A stretch of DNA of 64,000 nucleotides from an uncultured Clostridia bacterium (GCA_947625225.1 CANQNQ010000001.1:62001-126000), one strand, 5' to 3'. Shown: positions 40,066 to 50,060, counted from the first letter of the stretch. Numbers and translations are program-made. The notes: a model not told the origin generated them from the letters alone.

Positions 40066-40247
40066 AAAAGGATTTTGTGGGTGAAAGCTGTGCGCGGGAC
40101 GGACGGACTTTTTGAAGAGGTCACGGTAATGTTGAAAACGGCGCGGGCGTTAAACAGTTTGAAAAATCGGGGCGCGCGTTATTCGATTTTGCAAAGGAAA
40201 GCGTATACTTTGGGATATGTGGTACAAGCTATGTGCAGGAGGCAAAT

Positions 40248-40664
40248 ATGAAAATTTTCAGAGAAATAGTGCGCAACACCGCGATGGGCGCGCAGTCCAT
40301 CGACAACTTGCTTGGCTACATCGAGTGCGACAAATTGAAAGAGTTGGCAGTTGCGCAAAAGCAAGAGATGGAGGAGTTCTACACTGCCGCCTCGCAGGAG
40401 CTTGGCGAGCAGGAGCTGGACGACGCAAAGACCAAGCCCTTCCAGCGCATGATGCTGAAGGCGGGCGTCAAGATGAACGCGGGGTTTGACAACAGCAACA
40501 CACACATCGCCAGCATGCTGATAGACGGCTACAACATGGGCATCGAGAGCGTGCAAAAGTGCATAAATCAGCTCAACCGCGACGGCGTGGAGGTGCCCAA
40601 GCTGGCGCACGACCTGATGGACGCCTACGACAAGGACATCAAGGCGCTGCGAGAATATCTATAA
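40248..40664 (+). CDS. uncharacterised all-helical protein
   Basis: 138 aa, almost certainly a bundle of long helices (MKIFREIVRNTAMGAQSIDNLL; DKLKELAVAQKQEMEEFYTAASQEL; GYNMGIESVQKCINQL). The general look recalls ferritin-like or DUF bundles, but no metal motif is clear. AGGAGG lies 6 nt before ATG 40248 and a terminator follows, so it is certainly expressed as its own unit. No function assigned. Confidence 0.78.
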   Translation: MKIFREIVRNTAMGAQSIDNLLGYIECDKLKELAVAQKQEMEEFYTAASQELGEQELDDAKTKPFQRMMLKAGVKMNAGFDNSNTHIASMLIDGYNMGIESVQKCINQLNRDGVEVPKLAHDLMDAYDKDIKALREYL

Positions 40665-40666
40665 AA

Positions 40667-40697
40667 AAAGACGGGACGGACAGTCCCATCTTTTTTT
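40667..40697 (+). terminator. terminator of the helical-protein gene
   Basis: Stem agacgggac / gtcccatct (one mismatch) with flanking A and T runs; may also end the minus-strand DUF2804 transcript. Confidence 0.83.
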
Positions 40698-40753
40698 ACA
40701 TATACGGTGGTTTAACCGCTGTTTTTGAGTCTTTATCTGCCAATTTGGCGATT

Positions 40754-41926
40754 TTACCACTTGTTTTCCACGTACTCGCAGAAGGCGTACATGTCCTTTA
40801 TCTCAAGCTTTGTGCCGTCGTCAAGCACAACGGTGCCGTTCCACAATCCGTGCACCTGATGCGCGTGCAGGCGCAGGATGTTGAGCGCGTTGGTGTCCGT
40901 GTGGTGATCGAAGAATGGGGTCATGGTGAGGTCGAATCTGCCGTCGTCGGAGATGAAGTGCCACGGCTGCATCCACTTGTCGTCCTTGGGGAACACTTCC
41001 ACGTCCACGGAGCCGACCTTGTGCGCCACGCCGTCGTAGAACACGCAGGTTTCGGTGGCGTTTGCCTCGTCGCCGATGCCCCAGGTGACCTCGAAGCCGA
41101 AGATATGGTCGTTGCCCTCGGCGTCCTTGATGTGCTGAGCGCCGTTGCCCCAATACCACACGTTGTTGTACGGCCACACGCCTCTGCCCCAATCCAGCAC
41201 GCAGAAGGTGTCCGCCTTGTCAAACGTGACCTCGACGTCTCCGCACTTGAAGTAGCCCTCGCAGGGCATGCAGTTTTGCTTCATCGTCATAAAGAAGCGG
41301 GTGGGCATAAACTTCTTTTTCTTTACGCCCTCGCCGGAGTGCACCGTGCCCGCCGCCTTCCTGAAGGGAGTGACGATAGTGATGTTCTGGTGGTCTTTGA
41401 AAAAGTCCATCTCGAACTTTGCGTCCAGGCTGTCCTTGCCCACGGGGCCGTGGAACTCCAGCACGCGGTGCTCGTCGTTGGTGTCGGCGCGGAAGTGGAA
41501 CTTTTTGGACTTATACTCCGACACATTGGGGTGACCCTGGTCGCCGTTTTCTGGCAGGATGTGGATGGGCTTGTTTTTGCCGCCCGCCCAGAACGCCATG
41601 CTGGTGATGGGCTTCTTGTCATGGTTTTTGAGATCTACCAGCACCGCGGAAGCGTAGCCGCCGATGGAGATGTTCGCCATGGATATCTGCACCATATAGC
41701 GCCCATCGGAAATCTGATAGAAGTCCCACTCCTTGCCGCGCCAACCGGGGCGAGCCTTTGTGCGGTCATACTCGAAGATGTTGTGTCTTGCCCAGCCGCC
41801 CTGCACAAGCAGATTGCCTCTGTCGTCCAGCAGCCTGGTGGGAACGGTGTACTCGATCTGCTTACGCTTTTGCGACGGAGCAAGCTCCTGCCAACCGATG
41901 TACGTTTTTTTGCATTGTTTTGCCAT
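40754..41926 (-). CDS. DUF2804 family protein
   Basis: 390-aa soluble protein of a conserved family without a proven function. The opening QIEYTVPTRLLDDRGNLLVQGGWARHNIFEYDR, the middle GYFKCGDVEVTFDKADTFCVLDWGRGVWPYNNVWYWGNG and the end FFDHHTDTNALNILRLHAHQVHGLWNG are characteristic. The fold is predicted to be all-beta (lipocalin/hydroxyneurosporene-synthase like, by family knowledge). GGAGGAAAA precedes ATG. Alone in its unit. Confidence 0.85.
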   Translation of the reverse strand: MAKQCKKTYIGWQELAPSQKRKQIEYTVPTRLLDDRGNLLVQGGWARHNIFEYDRTKARPGWRGKEWDFYQISDGRYMVQISMANISIGGYASAVLVDLKNHDKKPITSMAFWAGGKNKPIHILPENGDQGHPNVSEYKSKKFHFRADTNDEHRVLEFHGPVGKDSLDAKFEMDFFKDHQNITIVTPFRKAAGTVHSGEGVKKKKFMPTRFFMTMKQNCMPCEGYFKCGDVEVTFDKADTFCVLDWGRGVWPYNNVWYWGNGAQHIKDAEGNDHIFGFEVTWGIGDEANATETCVFYDGVAHKVGSVDVEVFPKDDKWMQPWHFISDDGRFDLTMTPFFDHHTDTNALNILRLHAHQVHGLWNGTVVLDDGTKLEIKDMYAFCEYVENKW

Positions 41927-42031
41927 AATTTTCCTCCATTTATGGAATAAATGTTTACTATACTATAATTGTATTATAAAACCGCGAAAAATTCAATACC
42001 CAATTGCACAAATGCCAAATTTGCGGACAGC

Positions 42032-42065
42032 AAAAGGGCTACCTCCTGCGAGATAGCCCCTTTTT
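42032..42065 (-). terminator. terminator of the 1024-aa lipoprotein gene
   Basis: Imperfect stem pairing aaaagggctacct with agatagcccctttt, just after the stop of the minus-strand gene at 42085. Confidence 0.77.
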
Positions 42066-42084
42066 GTCCATTTGATCGTGCGGA

Positions 42085-45000
42085 TCACCAATCGGAATTG
42101 TCCGTCGGGTACGCCAACTGATCGCTGTACACGCCTATTTCAACATACATCAGATACCCGTCTCCGTAGTACGCATGCGGTACGCCTATCGCTATCTTGA
42201 CATCGCCCTTCTGATACATATCATAGCCCTTGACCGGGTCCTTTTCGGCGCAAATCGTCCAGCCCTGCGCTTTCAACGCGGCTACGTAGTCAGCAACAAA
42301 CTGGTCGCGAGCTTGCTCGGTCTGGAAGTCCACGGTGCTGAAATATGCGAAGTGTTCGCCATAATCTCTGCTCCAGCCGACGCCCGACTTCCAACCGTGT
42401 TGCGCAAAGTATCCGTCCATTGTGTTGTGCGGTTGCACGTACGGGATGTCGGGGAAGTTCCAATCTCTCATGTCTTCCCACAGCATGCTGTTTGCCTCTT
42501 CCCAGGAAGTGGGATCCGGCTCATCTTTTGCCCCGGCATAGTAGAGGTCGATCGAGGCGGTGTTGAACTCGGAGTAAACAATGGATATCTTAAGGTCTTC
42601 GCCATACCATCTTACCGTCGTAGAGGCGGAGCCGAGATAGTTGCCGCTGAGCGTGATCTCCACGGGCTTTGTCCAATCGGTATTGTAGCTGAAAGCAGTG
42701 GATATGTACCCCATAAATGTGAAGAATCCGGAGCCGGGAGTGAGGGAGACATAGACTCCGTCCGCGCCCGCCTTTTGTCCGAAGATCTCAGCCGCAAATT
42801 TGAATGTGGGATAGCGCGTGATGGGATTGCCGTTGCCGTCCTTGTCCCAATCCGTATTGTGATGCTTGGTCATCCATACCTGATTGTCTTTGACCGTGTA
42901 CTCGTAGTACTTGTTGTCGCCCTCCTTGTGGATACCGCTACGCGTAGTATAAATGTTATCCGTTGTAGTGATATCTATCGCGTCCTCGGTGAATATATAA
43001 GTTGATTGGGTGTTTCCATACGTGATCACAGCCTTGTAGTTGTGAAGCTCTGCCATGTTTTTAATAGCGGTCGCGATGCCGTCATGGTAAGTCTCATGCT
43101 TATATGGTTCAATGTGAGTTATCTTTGCGGTGCCTTTATCGGAAAATGCATAAATCAGCTCGCTGCCGTACTTCATGGTGATCTCAGCACCCTCTATTTC
43201 ATCCACAAGGGAACGCATAGGATCGATTATACCCGTTATCTTGGTTATCTGACCATTTTCAACAGTGAAGTACAGGTCGTCCGTAAGCAGATCCGACTGC
43301 CACAGCTGCACGCAAATGGTCTGCATCTCCACGCCGCTGGAGCTGCCGATGAAGTGATAGGTGTGCCCGTCGTCAAAGCTGACCCAATTGGCGGCGGAGA
43401 TATCATCATAGCTGGTGAAGATGTTGGTGTAGGTCGAATTCAACCAAGATGCATAATATGCCTCATATTCATCGCCGAAGTTGTGCGCCTGTTTGGCAAT
43501 ATTGTTGTTCCAATCGAGGTACTCGTCACACACATATCTTCCGTCGGTCACATATTTTCTTGCCCATGTCACCTTTTGGCTTTCTTTATCCCTTGCTTCA
43601 AACTGGAAGGCGTCCGTGGTGTCGGGAATGTCCCAAACGTCGTCGCTGAGGTCTACGTCCATGTCTTCCCAGATGAGCGTGAGCTCCTGCACGCGCTCCA
43701 CCGCCGGTTTATAACCGCTGTTGTAGTAGTCCTCGCTGTAGTTGAGCCAAGTTTCTGTACCTTGAAGCTTCAAACTGCCCTGAAGTTGTGCGTACAACTC
43801 GGCTGGCAACGCTGTGCCGTTTGAAACGCCCTTTACGTTGACGAAATACTCGGCGTAAACGGACTCGTCCTCGGCAAGTGCGCAGGTGATGGTGGTCGTG
43901 CCGACGCTTTGACCCACGAGGATGGTATCGGGCATGTTGCCCTGCAAAGTCAGGGAGTTGGAAACATAGGCGACGCTCTCATCGGAAGAGGACCACACAA
44001 GGTCTTGTCCCTTGTACTTGTCGGCGAGATGCGCGTAAAGTGTGCGCATGCCGCCCGTGTACAGGTCGCCGTACATCCACAGCTGGATGTCATTGCTTTC
44101 CGCCTGCTTGGTGGCAAGGGTGATCACGATGGTGACCGCCTTTGCGGGCATTGTGAATTGATACGTCCTTGCCATGCCGTTTATGCCATGGATGGGGACT
44201 TGCTCGGAAGTCACGCTCTGCAGATACTTATCGCTGTTGTTGACCGCGACGGTAAACGTGACTGTCGCGCCCGCCTTGTAGCCGTCCTCGGCAAGTCCGC
44301 CGATGGTGTATTCGCCGCTTGCCGCATAGCTCACCTGATAGAGCGTATCTTCGGGAGCGGTGCTCTTGAGCAGCACGACAAGGTAGATATTGGAGTCTAT
44401 CATCGTGAAGCTGAAGTAGCCGTCGCCCAAATCGACTATCTCGATGTCGCTGACAGAAGTGACCTCGTCAAGAGCCATTTGGGCCGCATTGACTTCGACG
44501 TGGAATATTACTTGGTCGCCCTCGGCGTAGCCCAATCTGTCAAGTCCCGTGACGGTGAAGTCCGCGCCTGCGTTGTATACCTCGACATTGTACTTGGTCG
44601 CTTCGCTGTCCGCATTTTTCAACACAATCGCAATGGACACGTCCTTGTCGGGCATGGTGAAAGTGTAGCTGCTGCCCGCGGCGTTTATGACAACGTCGTC
44701 GGACAAGACCGCGCTGACGATCTTGTCGGGATCCGTGACCTCTATGGTGAAGCTGACGGGTGCGTTCGCCTCATAGCCCTCGGCAGCAAGTCCGTTGACG
44801 GTGAAGTCGCCCGTGTTGCGCACGGTGACGCTGTGCTTCACGCCAACTGTGCCGTTGACGTAGCTGGCGACCGCCGTCCTGGAAGCGGTAGGCGTGTAAC
44901 CGACATCGACCTTCAGGGAACCTATGTACCAGCCCATAAAGGTCTGCCCGGCATGGTCGGGACCCAGAGGAATATCCTCCGCAGTCAACGCCGCGCCCGC

Positions 45001-45159
45001 CTTGACCTCCGCCTTGTACACCACATTGGTGCCGTCCTGGAAGGTGATCGTGTAGGTGCCGCCGTCACCGCCCTTGTCGTTGCACGCGACAAGCAATGTG
45101 ACAGCCAAAAGCAGTACCAGCACGGTGCATATCACGCTGCATAATGCTTTTCGTTTCAT
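42085..45159 (-). CDS. large surface lipoprotein with InlB-type module, tandem beta repeats and Ig-like domain
   Basis: 1024-aa exported lipoprotein. Signal peptide and lipobox (TLLVAC) at residues 1-26; one Listeria-Bacteroides-like module (FMGWYIGS, about 35-95); then three tandem repeats of about 80 residues, each with (T/A)(G/S)(D/E)(F/Y)T(V/I)(N/G/T)GL...GY(E/A/K)....V.F..EV and ending in a TMP(D/A)K-like strand (about 105-350); then a Big_2-like domain (LVWSSSDESVAYVSNSLTLQG). The C-terminal 500 residues are unassigned and rich in aromatic residues. AGGAGG precedes ATG. Related in design to the 8698-12438 lipoprotein. Confidence 0.87.
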   Translation of the reverse strand: MKRKALCSVICTVLVLLLAVTLLVACNDKGGDGGTYTITFQDGTNVVYKAEVKAGAALTAEDIPLGPDHAGQTFMGWYIGSLKVDVGYTPTASRTAVASYVNGTVGVKHSVTVRNTGDFTVNGLAAEGYEANAPVSFTIEVTDPDKIVSAVLSDDVVINAAGSSYTFTMPDKDVSIAIVLKNADSEATKYNVEVYNAGADFTVTGLDRLGYAEGDQVIFHVEVNAAQMALDEVTSVSDIEIVDLGDGYFSFTMIDSNIYLVVLLKSTAPEDTLYQVSYAASGEYTIGGLAEDGYKAGATVTFTVAVNNSDKYLQSVTSEQVPIHGINGMARTYQFTMPAKAVTIVITLATKQAESNDIQLWMYGDLYTGGMRTLYAHLADKYKGQDLVWSSSDESVAYVSNSLTLQGNMPDTILVGQSVGTTTITCALAEDESVYAEYFVNVKGVSNGTALPAELYAQLQGSLKLQGTETWLNYSEDYYNSGYKPAVERVQELTLIWEDMDVDLSDDVWDIPDTTDAFQFEARDKESQKVTWARKYVTDGRYVCDEYLDWNNNIAKQAHNFGDEYEAYYASWLNSTYTNIFTSYDDISAANWVSFDDGHTYHFIGSSSGVEMQTICVQLWQSDLLTDDLYFTVENGQITKITGIIDPMRSLVDEIEGAEITMKYGSELIYAFSDKGTAKITHIEPYKHETYHDGIATAIKNMAELHNYKAVITYGNTQSTYIFTEDAIDITTTDNIYTTRSGIHKEGDNKYYEYTVKDNQVWMTKHHNTDWDKDGNGNPITRYPTFKFAAEIFGQKAGADGVYVSLTPGSGFFTFMGYISTAFSYNTDWTKPVEITLSGNYLGSASTTVRWYGEDLKISIVYSEFNTASIDLYYAGAKDEPDPTSWEEANSMLWEDMRDWNFPDIPYVQPHNTMDGYFAQHGWKSGVGWSRDYGEHFAYFSTVDFQTEQARDQFVADYVAALKAQGWTICAEKDPVKGYDMYQKGDVKIAIGVPHAYYGDGYLMYVEIGVYSDQLAYPTDNSDW

Positions 45160-45219
45160 ATAGTACCTCCTATATTATAGGATATCAAAGAATATACCTA
45201 TATTATCTATATGTCATAT

Positions 45220-45248
45220 AGTATCCACCCAAGTATGCAATTTGTCAA
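45220..45248 (-). promoter_or_regulatory. putative promoter of the 1024-aa lipoprotein gene
   Basis: TTGACA (45243-45248), 17-bp spacer, GATACT (45220-45225). It shares the TTGACAAATT start with the phase-variable promoter at 12482-12510 but has only a GGGTGG where that one has ten Gs. The rest of 45250-45587 shows no gene. Confidence 0.5.
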
Positions 45249-45587
45249 GTGAATTTTGCGTATATTTATACAATTTAATTTGAATATTTGAAATAATTGC
45301 ATATTTGTGCATTTTTTTCATGGGAAATTTCATTTTTTATGCGGTCTGCGGAGACATATTATGCATAGACCGTTCCATTTTCGGATACGCCCTGCTCCAC
45401 GCCAACTCGACAAGCAGACCCGCTTTGCTCTCCCGCCAAAAAGAATCCTACGCATCTCTCACACGACGTCACGTCCTTAAATCCGCGCCTCGTCGGACGG
45501 CATAAAAAATATGCGCACAACCAAAAGCGATGTTTATGCCTACGTTGCGCACATATCAACTGCGGTTTGCTTAAAATGCTTTATCCG

Positions 45588-46550
45588 TCAACCGAAGAAA
45601 CTTCTGCTGCCTCCCGTGGTCAAAAACTTGTGCTTGTCAAACTTGAGCAGCGTGTGCGGCACCTCAAACTGCGCAAGGAACACCGCGATCAGCACAATGA
45701 GGCAGCCCGCCAGCTCGCGCGCGGAATGGCTTTCGTGCAGCACTATCGCGCCGCCCAATATGCCAAAGACGGACTCCAGACACATCATAAGCGTGGCGAC
45801 GGAGGGTTCGACGTGCTTCTGCCCTATCGTCTGCAAGGTGAAGCCCACGCCCGCGGACATTATGCCCATATACAACAGCTCCCACGCGTTGGCGCCTATC
45901 TCCGCGGGAGTCGGGAAGCCCACAATGCCCATCGCGGGGATGCCGATGAGCGCGCAGGTGACAAACTGCACCAGCGTCAGTTTGATGGGGTCTGTCTCGC
46001 GCGCAAACATGTCCACAAACAATATCTGTATCGCCAACAACATCGCCGCGAACAGCACGAACGCGTCGCCCGAAGTCGCGGTAAACTTTTCGTCATAAAT
46101 GCTGATAAAATAAAAGCCCACCACCGCCAGCGCCACCGCATACGCGCTGAATATGGACGGCTTGCGCCCCGCAAGCAGACCCAGTACGGGCACGAATACG
46201 ATGTACATTACGGTGATGAAGCTTGCCTTGCCCACCGTGGTGGAAGCAATACCTATCTGTTGCAGATTTGCCGCGATAAACAGCGCGATGCCGCACAGCA
46301 CGCCGCCGATGATCGTTTCCTTGTTCCAAGGCACACTCTTGGTGCCCCGCTTTTTGTGGATCAACTCGAACACAGCGTAAACCATAGCCAGCGCCGCGGC
46401 CGCCAACACGAACCTGAGTCCGTTGAAGGCGATCGCGTCAAGCTGCCCTACGGCGGCAGAGTGCTGCGCAATGAAAGCAAAGCCCCATACGCACGCGCTC
46501 ACAATGAGCGCCGCACTGCCAAATAACCTGTTTCTTCGTCGATTTTGCAT
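45588..46550 (-). CDS. EamA/DMT-superfamily transporter
   Basis: 320-aa membrane protein with ten helices in two EamA repeats. SACVWGFAFIAQHSA and RFVLAAAAL in the first half, GVGFTLQTIGQKHVEPSVATLMMCLESVFGILGGAIVLHES in the second, are the usual drug/metabolite exporter blocks. The substrate is unknown; relatives export amino acids or other metabolites. No ribosome site is visible in front of ATG 46550. Confidence 0.88.
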   Translation of the reverse strand: MQNRRRNRLFGSAALIVSACVWGFAFIAQHSAAVGQLDAIAFNGLRFVLAAAALAMVYAVFELIHKKRGTKSVPWNKETIIGGVLCGIALFIAANLQQIGIASTTVGKASFITVMYIVFVPVLGLLAGRKPSIFSAYAVALAVVGFYFISIYDEKFTATSGDAFVLFAAMLLAIQILFVDMFARETDPIKLTLVQFVTCALIGIPAMGIVGFPTPAEIGANAWELLYMGIMSAGVGFTLQTIGQKHVEPSVATLMMCLESVFGILGGAIVLHESHSARELAGCLIVLIAVFLAQFEVPHTLLKFDKHKFLTTGGSRSFFG

Positions 46551-46635
46551 AGTTTATCCCGCGATTTCGCAAAAATGCGCTATCTGATGTCCTTTCGACG
46601 TCAAGTTGCTCACGCGCATGGGAGCGCGCGTTTAA

Positions 46636-47826
46636 TCAGCCAAACACCGCCAGCAGGAAGCCCGCTGCCACCGCCGAGCCTATAACGCCCGCGACGTTGG
46701 GTCCCATTGCGTGCATAAGCAGATAGTTGCCTTTGTTGTACTGCAGTCCTACCGTGTTGCTGACGCGCGCCGCCATGGGCACCGCGGATACGCCCGCCGA
46801 ACCGATGAGCGGATTGATCTTGCCCTTGGAGATGACGTACAGCAGCTTGCCTATAAGCAATCCGCATATCGTCGCAAGCACAAAGCCTGCAAGACCCAGC
46901 ACGATGATGACCAGCGTCTTTGCGGACAGGAACGTCGTACCCACCGCCGTCGCGCCCACGGATATACCCAGGAACAGCGTGACGATGTTCATAAGCGCGT
47001 TCTGCGCCGTGTCGGACAACCTCTCGGTAACGCCGCACTCCTTAAGCAGGTTGCCAAACATCAAGCTACCCAGCAGAGGCGCAACGGATGGCAACAGCAA
47101 GCCCACCACTATGGTGACAAGGATGGGGAAGATTATCTTCTCCTTCTTGCTGACTTTGCGCGTTGCCGCCATGACGGTCATGCGCTCCTTCTTTGTTGTC
47201 AACAGCTTCATAAACGGAGGCTGCAGAAGCGGTATCAGCGCCATATAACTGTACGCTGCCACCGCAATAGCAGGCAACAGCTGCGGCGCAAGCTCTTTGG
47301 TGAGGAATATAGCCGTGGGACCGTCCGCACCCGCGATGATGGATATGGATGCCGCCTCGCCGCCGGAGTACATGCCCGTCGCCGCCGCAAGGATAAGCAC
47401 AAGATATATGCCGCCCTGCGCCGCCGCTCCGAGAATGAGGGAGCTGGGACGGGAAAGCATGGGACCGAAGTCCGTCATGGCGCCTACGCCCATAAAAATG
47501 AGGCAGGGATATACGCCCGTCTTGACGCCTATGTACAGTATGTCCAGCAGACCGCCGTGGCGCAATATCTCAAGATAATCTATATCACTGACCGTCCACC
47601 AATCGGGATGAAACAGCTTGTCGCCGTCAAGCGCGGGCAGGTTGGTCAGCAACATACCGAACGCTATGCCCACCAACAGCAACGGCTCGAACTTCTTTTT
47701 GATGCCCAGATAGAGGAAGAACAGCGCAATGATTATCATCACGATGGACTGCCAACCGCCGTCTTTGCCGAAAAGGTTGTAGCCGCTGCCCTCCCACAAA
47801 TTTTCTAAGATCTTACCTATGTCCAT
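46636..47826 (-). CDS. oadB: sodium-pumping decarboxylase beta subunit (OadB/GcdB type)
   Basis: 396-aa integral membrane subunit that decarboxylates carboxybiotin and pumps Na+ outwards. Conserved SIIAGADGPTAIFLT contains the functional Asp; GGLLDILYIGVKTGVYPCLIFMGVGAMTDFGPM, GSLMFGNLLKECGVTERLS and NPLIGSAGVSAVPMAARV are typical. It is the last gene of the operon oadA-oadG-biotin carrier-oadB. The enzyme could be oxaloacetate, methylmalonyl-CoA or glutaconyl-CoA specific; the alpha subunit argues for oxaloacetate. Confidence 0.93.
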   Translation of the reverse strand: MDIGKILENLWEGSGYNLFGKDGGWQSIVMIIIALFFLYLGIKKKFEPLLLVGIAFGMLLTNLPALDGDKLFHPDWWTVSDIDYLEILRHGGLLDILYIGVKTGVYPCLIFMGVGAMTDFGPMLSRPSSLILGAAAQGGIYLVLILAAATGMYSGGEAASISIIAGADGPTAIFLTKELAPQLLPAIAVAAYSYMALIPLLQPPFMKLLTTKKERMTVMAATRKVSKKEKIIFPILVTIVVGLLLPSVAPLLGSLMFGNLLKECGVTERLSDTAQNALMNIVTLFLGISVGATAVGTTFLSAKTLVIIVLGLAGFVLATICGLLIGKLLYVISKGKINPLIGSAGVSAVPMAARVSNTVGLQYNKGNYLLMHAMGPNVAGVIGSAVAAGFLLAVFG

Positions 47827-47834
47827 TTGGCACC

Positions 47835-48218
47835 TCAGAGAACTTCGATAAGCGGAGCGCCCGTCTCGACCGTCGCGCCCTTCTGCACATATATCTGTCC
47901 CACTTTGCCGTCCTTGGGAGCCACGATCTCGTTTTCCATCTTCATAGCCTCAAGGATGATGAGCACGTCGCCCTTCTTGACCGCCTGTCCTGTCGTGACC
48001 TTTACGGCGTTGATGTTGCCGGGCATGGGTGCATTGATGGCCGCCGCGCTCCCCGTTGCCGCGGGTGCCGCCGCAGGCGCCGCCGCGGGAGCCTGAACTG
48101 CCGCCGCTACAGGCGCTGCGGAAGGAGCCGCCGCGTCATATTCCGCCTGGATGCAGGCCTCGCCCTTTTCCACTTCCACTTCATATATTTTGCCGTTGAG
48201 ACTTACCTTGTATATCAT
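47835..48218 (-). CDS. biotin carboxyl carrier protein of the Na+ decarboxylase
   Basis: 127 aa. Short N-terminal beta region, a flexible Ala/Pro hinge (about 30-60) and a biotinyl domain whose target Lys lies in EAMKMENEI. Carries CO2 between the carboxyltransferase and the membrane beta subunit. ATG overlaps the oadG stop (ATGA), with GGAGGAG upstream, so the two are coupled; oadB begins 8 nt after its stop. Confidence 0.92.
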   Translation of the reverse strand: MIYKVSLNGKIYEVEVEKGEACIQAEYDAAAPSAAPVAAAVQAPAAAPAAAPAATGSAAAINAPMPGNINAVKVTTGQAVKKGDVLIILEAMKMENEIVAPKDGKVGQIYVQKGATVETGAPLIEVL

Positions 48219-48646
48219 TTTTGCTCCTCCTCGATCAGTTTGATGGATTTGAAACGCAGCTCGTTGAGCGGCGTGCCCGTGCTGTCGGCAACGATCGCCA
48301 TGATCATCGCCGCGTCGCGCTCGGATGTGTTGACAAGCGTCAGCTCGCCGCAAGTGCCATTTGCAAGCGCGGGAACCTCCTCGGCGGGAGCTTCCTCAGC
48401 GGGCTGCGCCTTCTTCCAAAACATCAGCTTTGCCTTGAAGTCGTTGACCTTCTGTCCCCACTCGGGGTGTTTTTGCTGCAGCGCGTCGCTTGAGTCGAAT
48501 ATCTTGCCCACCAGCGACACGATAAGCATCAGCGCGATGAGCACGACAAACACTATGACTATGCCTATCGCCGCAAGTATAAGCGCGTCGACCACGCTGA
48601 GCGGGTCGTCCTTTTTCAATATTCCGCTTAAAATCAAGTCGTTCAT
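48215..48646 (-). CDS. oadG: sodium pump decarboxylase gamma subunit
   Basis: 143 aa. A single N-terminal membrane helix (ALILAAIGIVIVFVVLIALMLIV) with the family start, then a Pro/Glu-rich linker and a C-terminal domain. The gamma subunit assembles alpha and beta subunits. Start at ATG 48646 behind GAGGTG; it lies 7 nt after oadA. The C-terminal tail, about 55 residues after the linker, is longer than in minimal OadG proteins. Confidence 0.85.
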   Translation of the reverse strand: MNDLILSGILKKDDPLSVVDALILAAIGIVIVFVVLIALMLIVSLVGKIFDSSDALQQKHPEWGQKVNDFKAKLMFWKKAQPAEEAPAEEVPALANGTCGELTLVNTSERDAAMIMAIVADSTGTPLNELRFKSIKLIEEEQK

Positions 48647-48653
48647 ATGCACC

Positions 48654-50060
48654 TCACTCGTCCACACGCTCGATTGTGTACTTCACGACCTTCTCTTCCT
48701 TTGCCTTGCGCGCGGCGAAATACTTCTCCGCCACCTGCGGGAACAGCACGTAGGACAGCACGTCCTCGTCGCTTCTGGCGATGCCTGCAAGCTCCGCCTT
48801 GGTCTTTTCAAACACAGGCTCGAGCGTATCGGCGTACCTGCCCTCGATGGGCTTTTCGTCGCCGAGCGCCTTTTTGAGCACGTCGGGGTCTATGGGCGCG
48901 GGAGCGGTGCCGTATTCCCCGCGGCAATACGCCTTGACCTCTTTGGATATATTCTTGTACCTTTCGCCCGCAAGCACGTTGCTGGTGGCCTGCACGCCCA
49001 CCATCTGGCTCATAGGCGTGACAAGCGGAGGATACCCCAGATCCGCGCGCACCTTGGGCGTCTCGATAAGCACTTCCTCAAAGCGATCCATTGCGTTTTG
49101 TGCCTTGAGCTGGCTGACAAGGTTGGACAGCATGCCGCCAGGCACCTTGTAGTTGAGCGCGTCGGTGTCCGTCGCCATCATCTTGGGATTGAGCAGACCG
49201 TCCTTGATGTATTGGTCCCTGATGGGCTTGAAGAAATCGTTGACCTTCTTCAGCGCCGCGTCGTCCAGGCCCGTCTCGATGCCCAGCTGCTTGAGCGCAA
49301 AGTTGATGGTCTCCGTCGCGGGTTGGCTGGTGCCGCCCGAAAAGCAGGAAGTTGCGGTGTCTATCACGTCCACGCCCGCCTCGATCGCCTTGAAATAGGT
49401 CATATACGCCATGCCCGTCGTGCAATGCGTGTGCAAAACCACCGGCAGCTTGACCTCCGCCTTGATGGCGAGTATCAATTCGTAGGCCTCTTCGGGAGTC
49501 ATCACGCCCGCCATATCCTTTATGCAGATGGTGTTGACGCCCATGTTTTCCATTTCCTTTGCCTGCTTTGCAAACGCCGCGAGGGTGTGCACGGGGCTTT
49601 GAGTGAAGCTGAGCGTGCCGGACACGGTCGCGCCGCACTTGAGGGCGGTCTTGGTGGCGACTTCGATGTTGCGCAGGTCGTTGAGCGCGTCGAATATACG
49701 TATGATGTCTATGCCGTTTTCAACGGATTTTTCCACAAACATCTTGACAATTTCATCGGGATAATGCTTGTAGCCCAGCAGATTCTGACCTCTTAGCAGC
49801 ATCTGCAGCTTTGTGTTGGGCATATTTTTGCGCAGATCGCGCAGCCTCTGCCACGGATCCTCGTCCAGGTAGCGCAGGCAGACGTCAAACACCGCTCCGC
49901 CCCAGCACTCTACGGAATAGTAGCCCGCCTTGTCCATGGTTGGAAGGATGTCTGCAAATTTGGAATAAGGCAAACGCGTCGCTATCAAAGATTGATTGGC
50001 GTCACGCAGCACAGTTTCAGTCAATTGAACTTTTTGAGTTGCATTTTGAGCTGTTTTCAT
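48654..50060 (-). CDS. oadA: oxaloacetate decarboxylase alpha subunit (carboxyltransferase, no biotin domain)
   Basis: 468-aa HMGL-like carboxyltransferase that moves CO2 from oxaloacetate to biotin. LTETVLRDANQSLIATRLP, SVECWGGAVFDVCLRYLDEDPW, LLRGQNLLGYKHYPDEIV, TICIKDMAGVMTPEEA, LPVVLHTHCTTGM (metal His) and the PPLVTPMSQMVGVQA region are as in OadA and pyruvate carboxylase subunit B. The biotin domain is a separate gene. GGAGGAT precedes ATG. First gene of the operon. Confidence 0.93.
   Translation of the reverse strand: MKTAQNATQKVQLTETVLRDANQSLIATRLPYSKFADILPTMDKAGYYSVECWGGAVFDVCLRYLDEDPWQRLRDLRKNMPNTKLQMLLRGQNLLGYKHYPDEIVKMFVEKSVENGIDIIRIFDALNDLRNIEVATKTALKCGATVSGTLSFTQSPVHTLAAFAKQAKEMENMGVNTICIKDMAGVMTPEEAYELILAIKAEVKLPVVLHTHCTTGMAYMTYFKAIEAGVDVIDTATSCFSGGTSQPATETINFALKQLGIETGLDDAALKKVNDFFKPIRDQYIKDGLLNPKMMATDTDALNYKVPGGMLSNLVSQLKAQNAMDRFEEVLIETPKVRADLGYPPLVTPMSQMVGVQATSNVLAGERYKNISKEVKAYCRGEYGTAPAPIDPDVLKKALGDEKPIEGRYADTLEPVFEKTKAELAGIARSDEDVLSYVLFPQVAEKYFAARKAKEEKVVKYTIERVDE

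Noticed and set aside
43909-45144. 411-codon plus-strand frame opposite the lipoprotein gene
   Set aside because: No ribosome site or recognisable domain; the minus strand has signal peptide, lipobox and repeats.
45160-45587. 66-codon minus-strand frame upstream of the lipoprotein gene
   Set aside because: No ribosome site, no family resemblance and low-quality composition; treated as non-coding.
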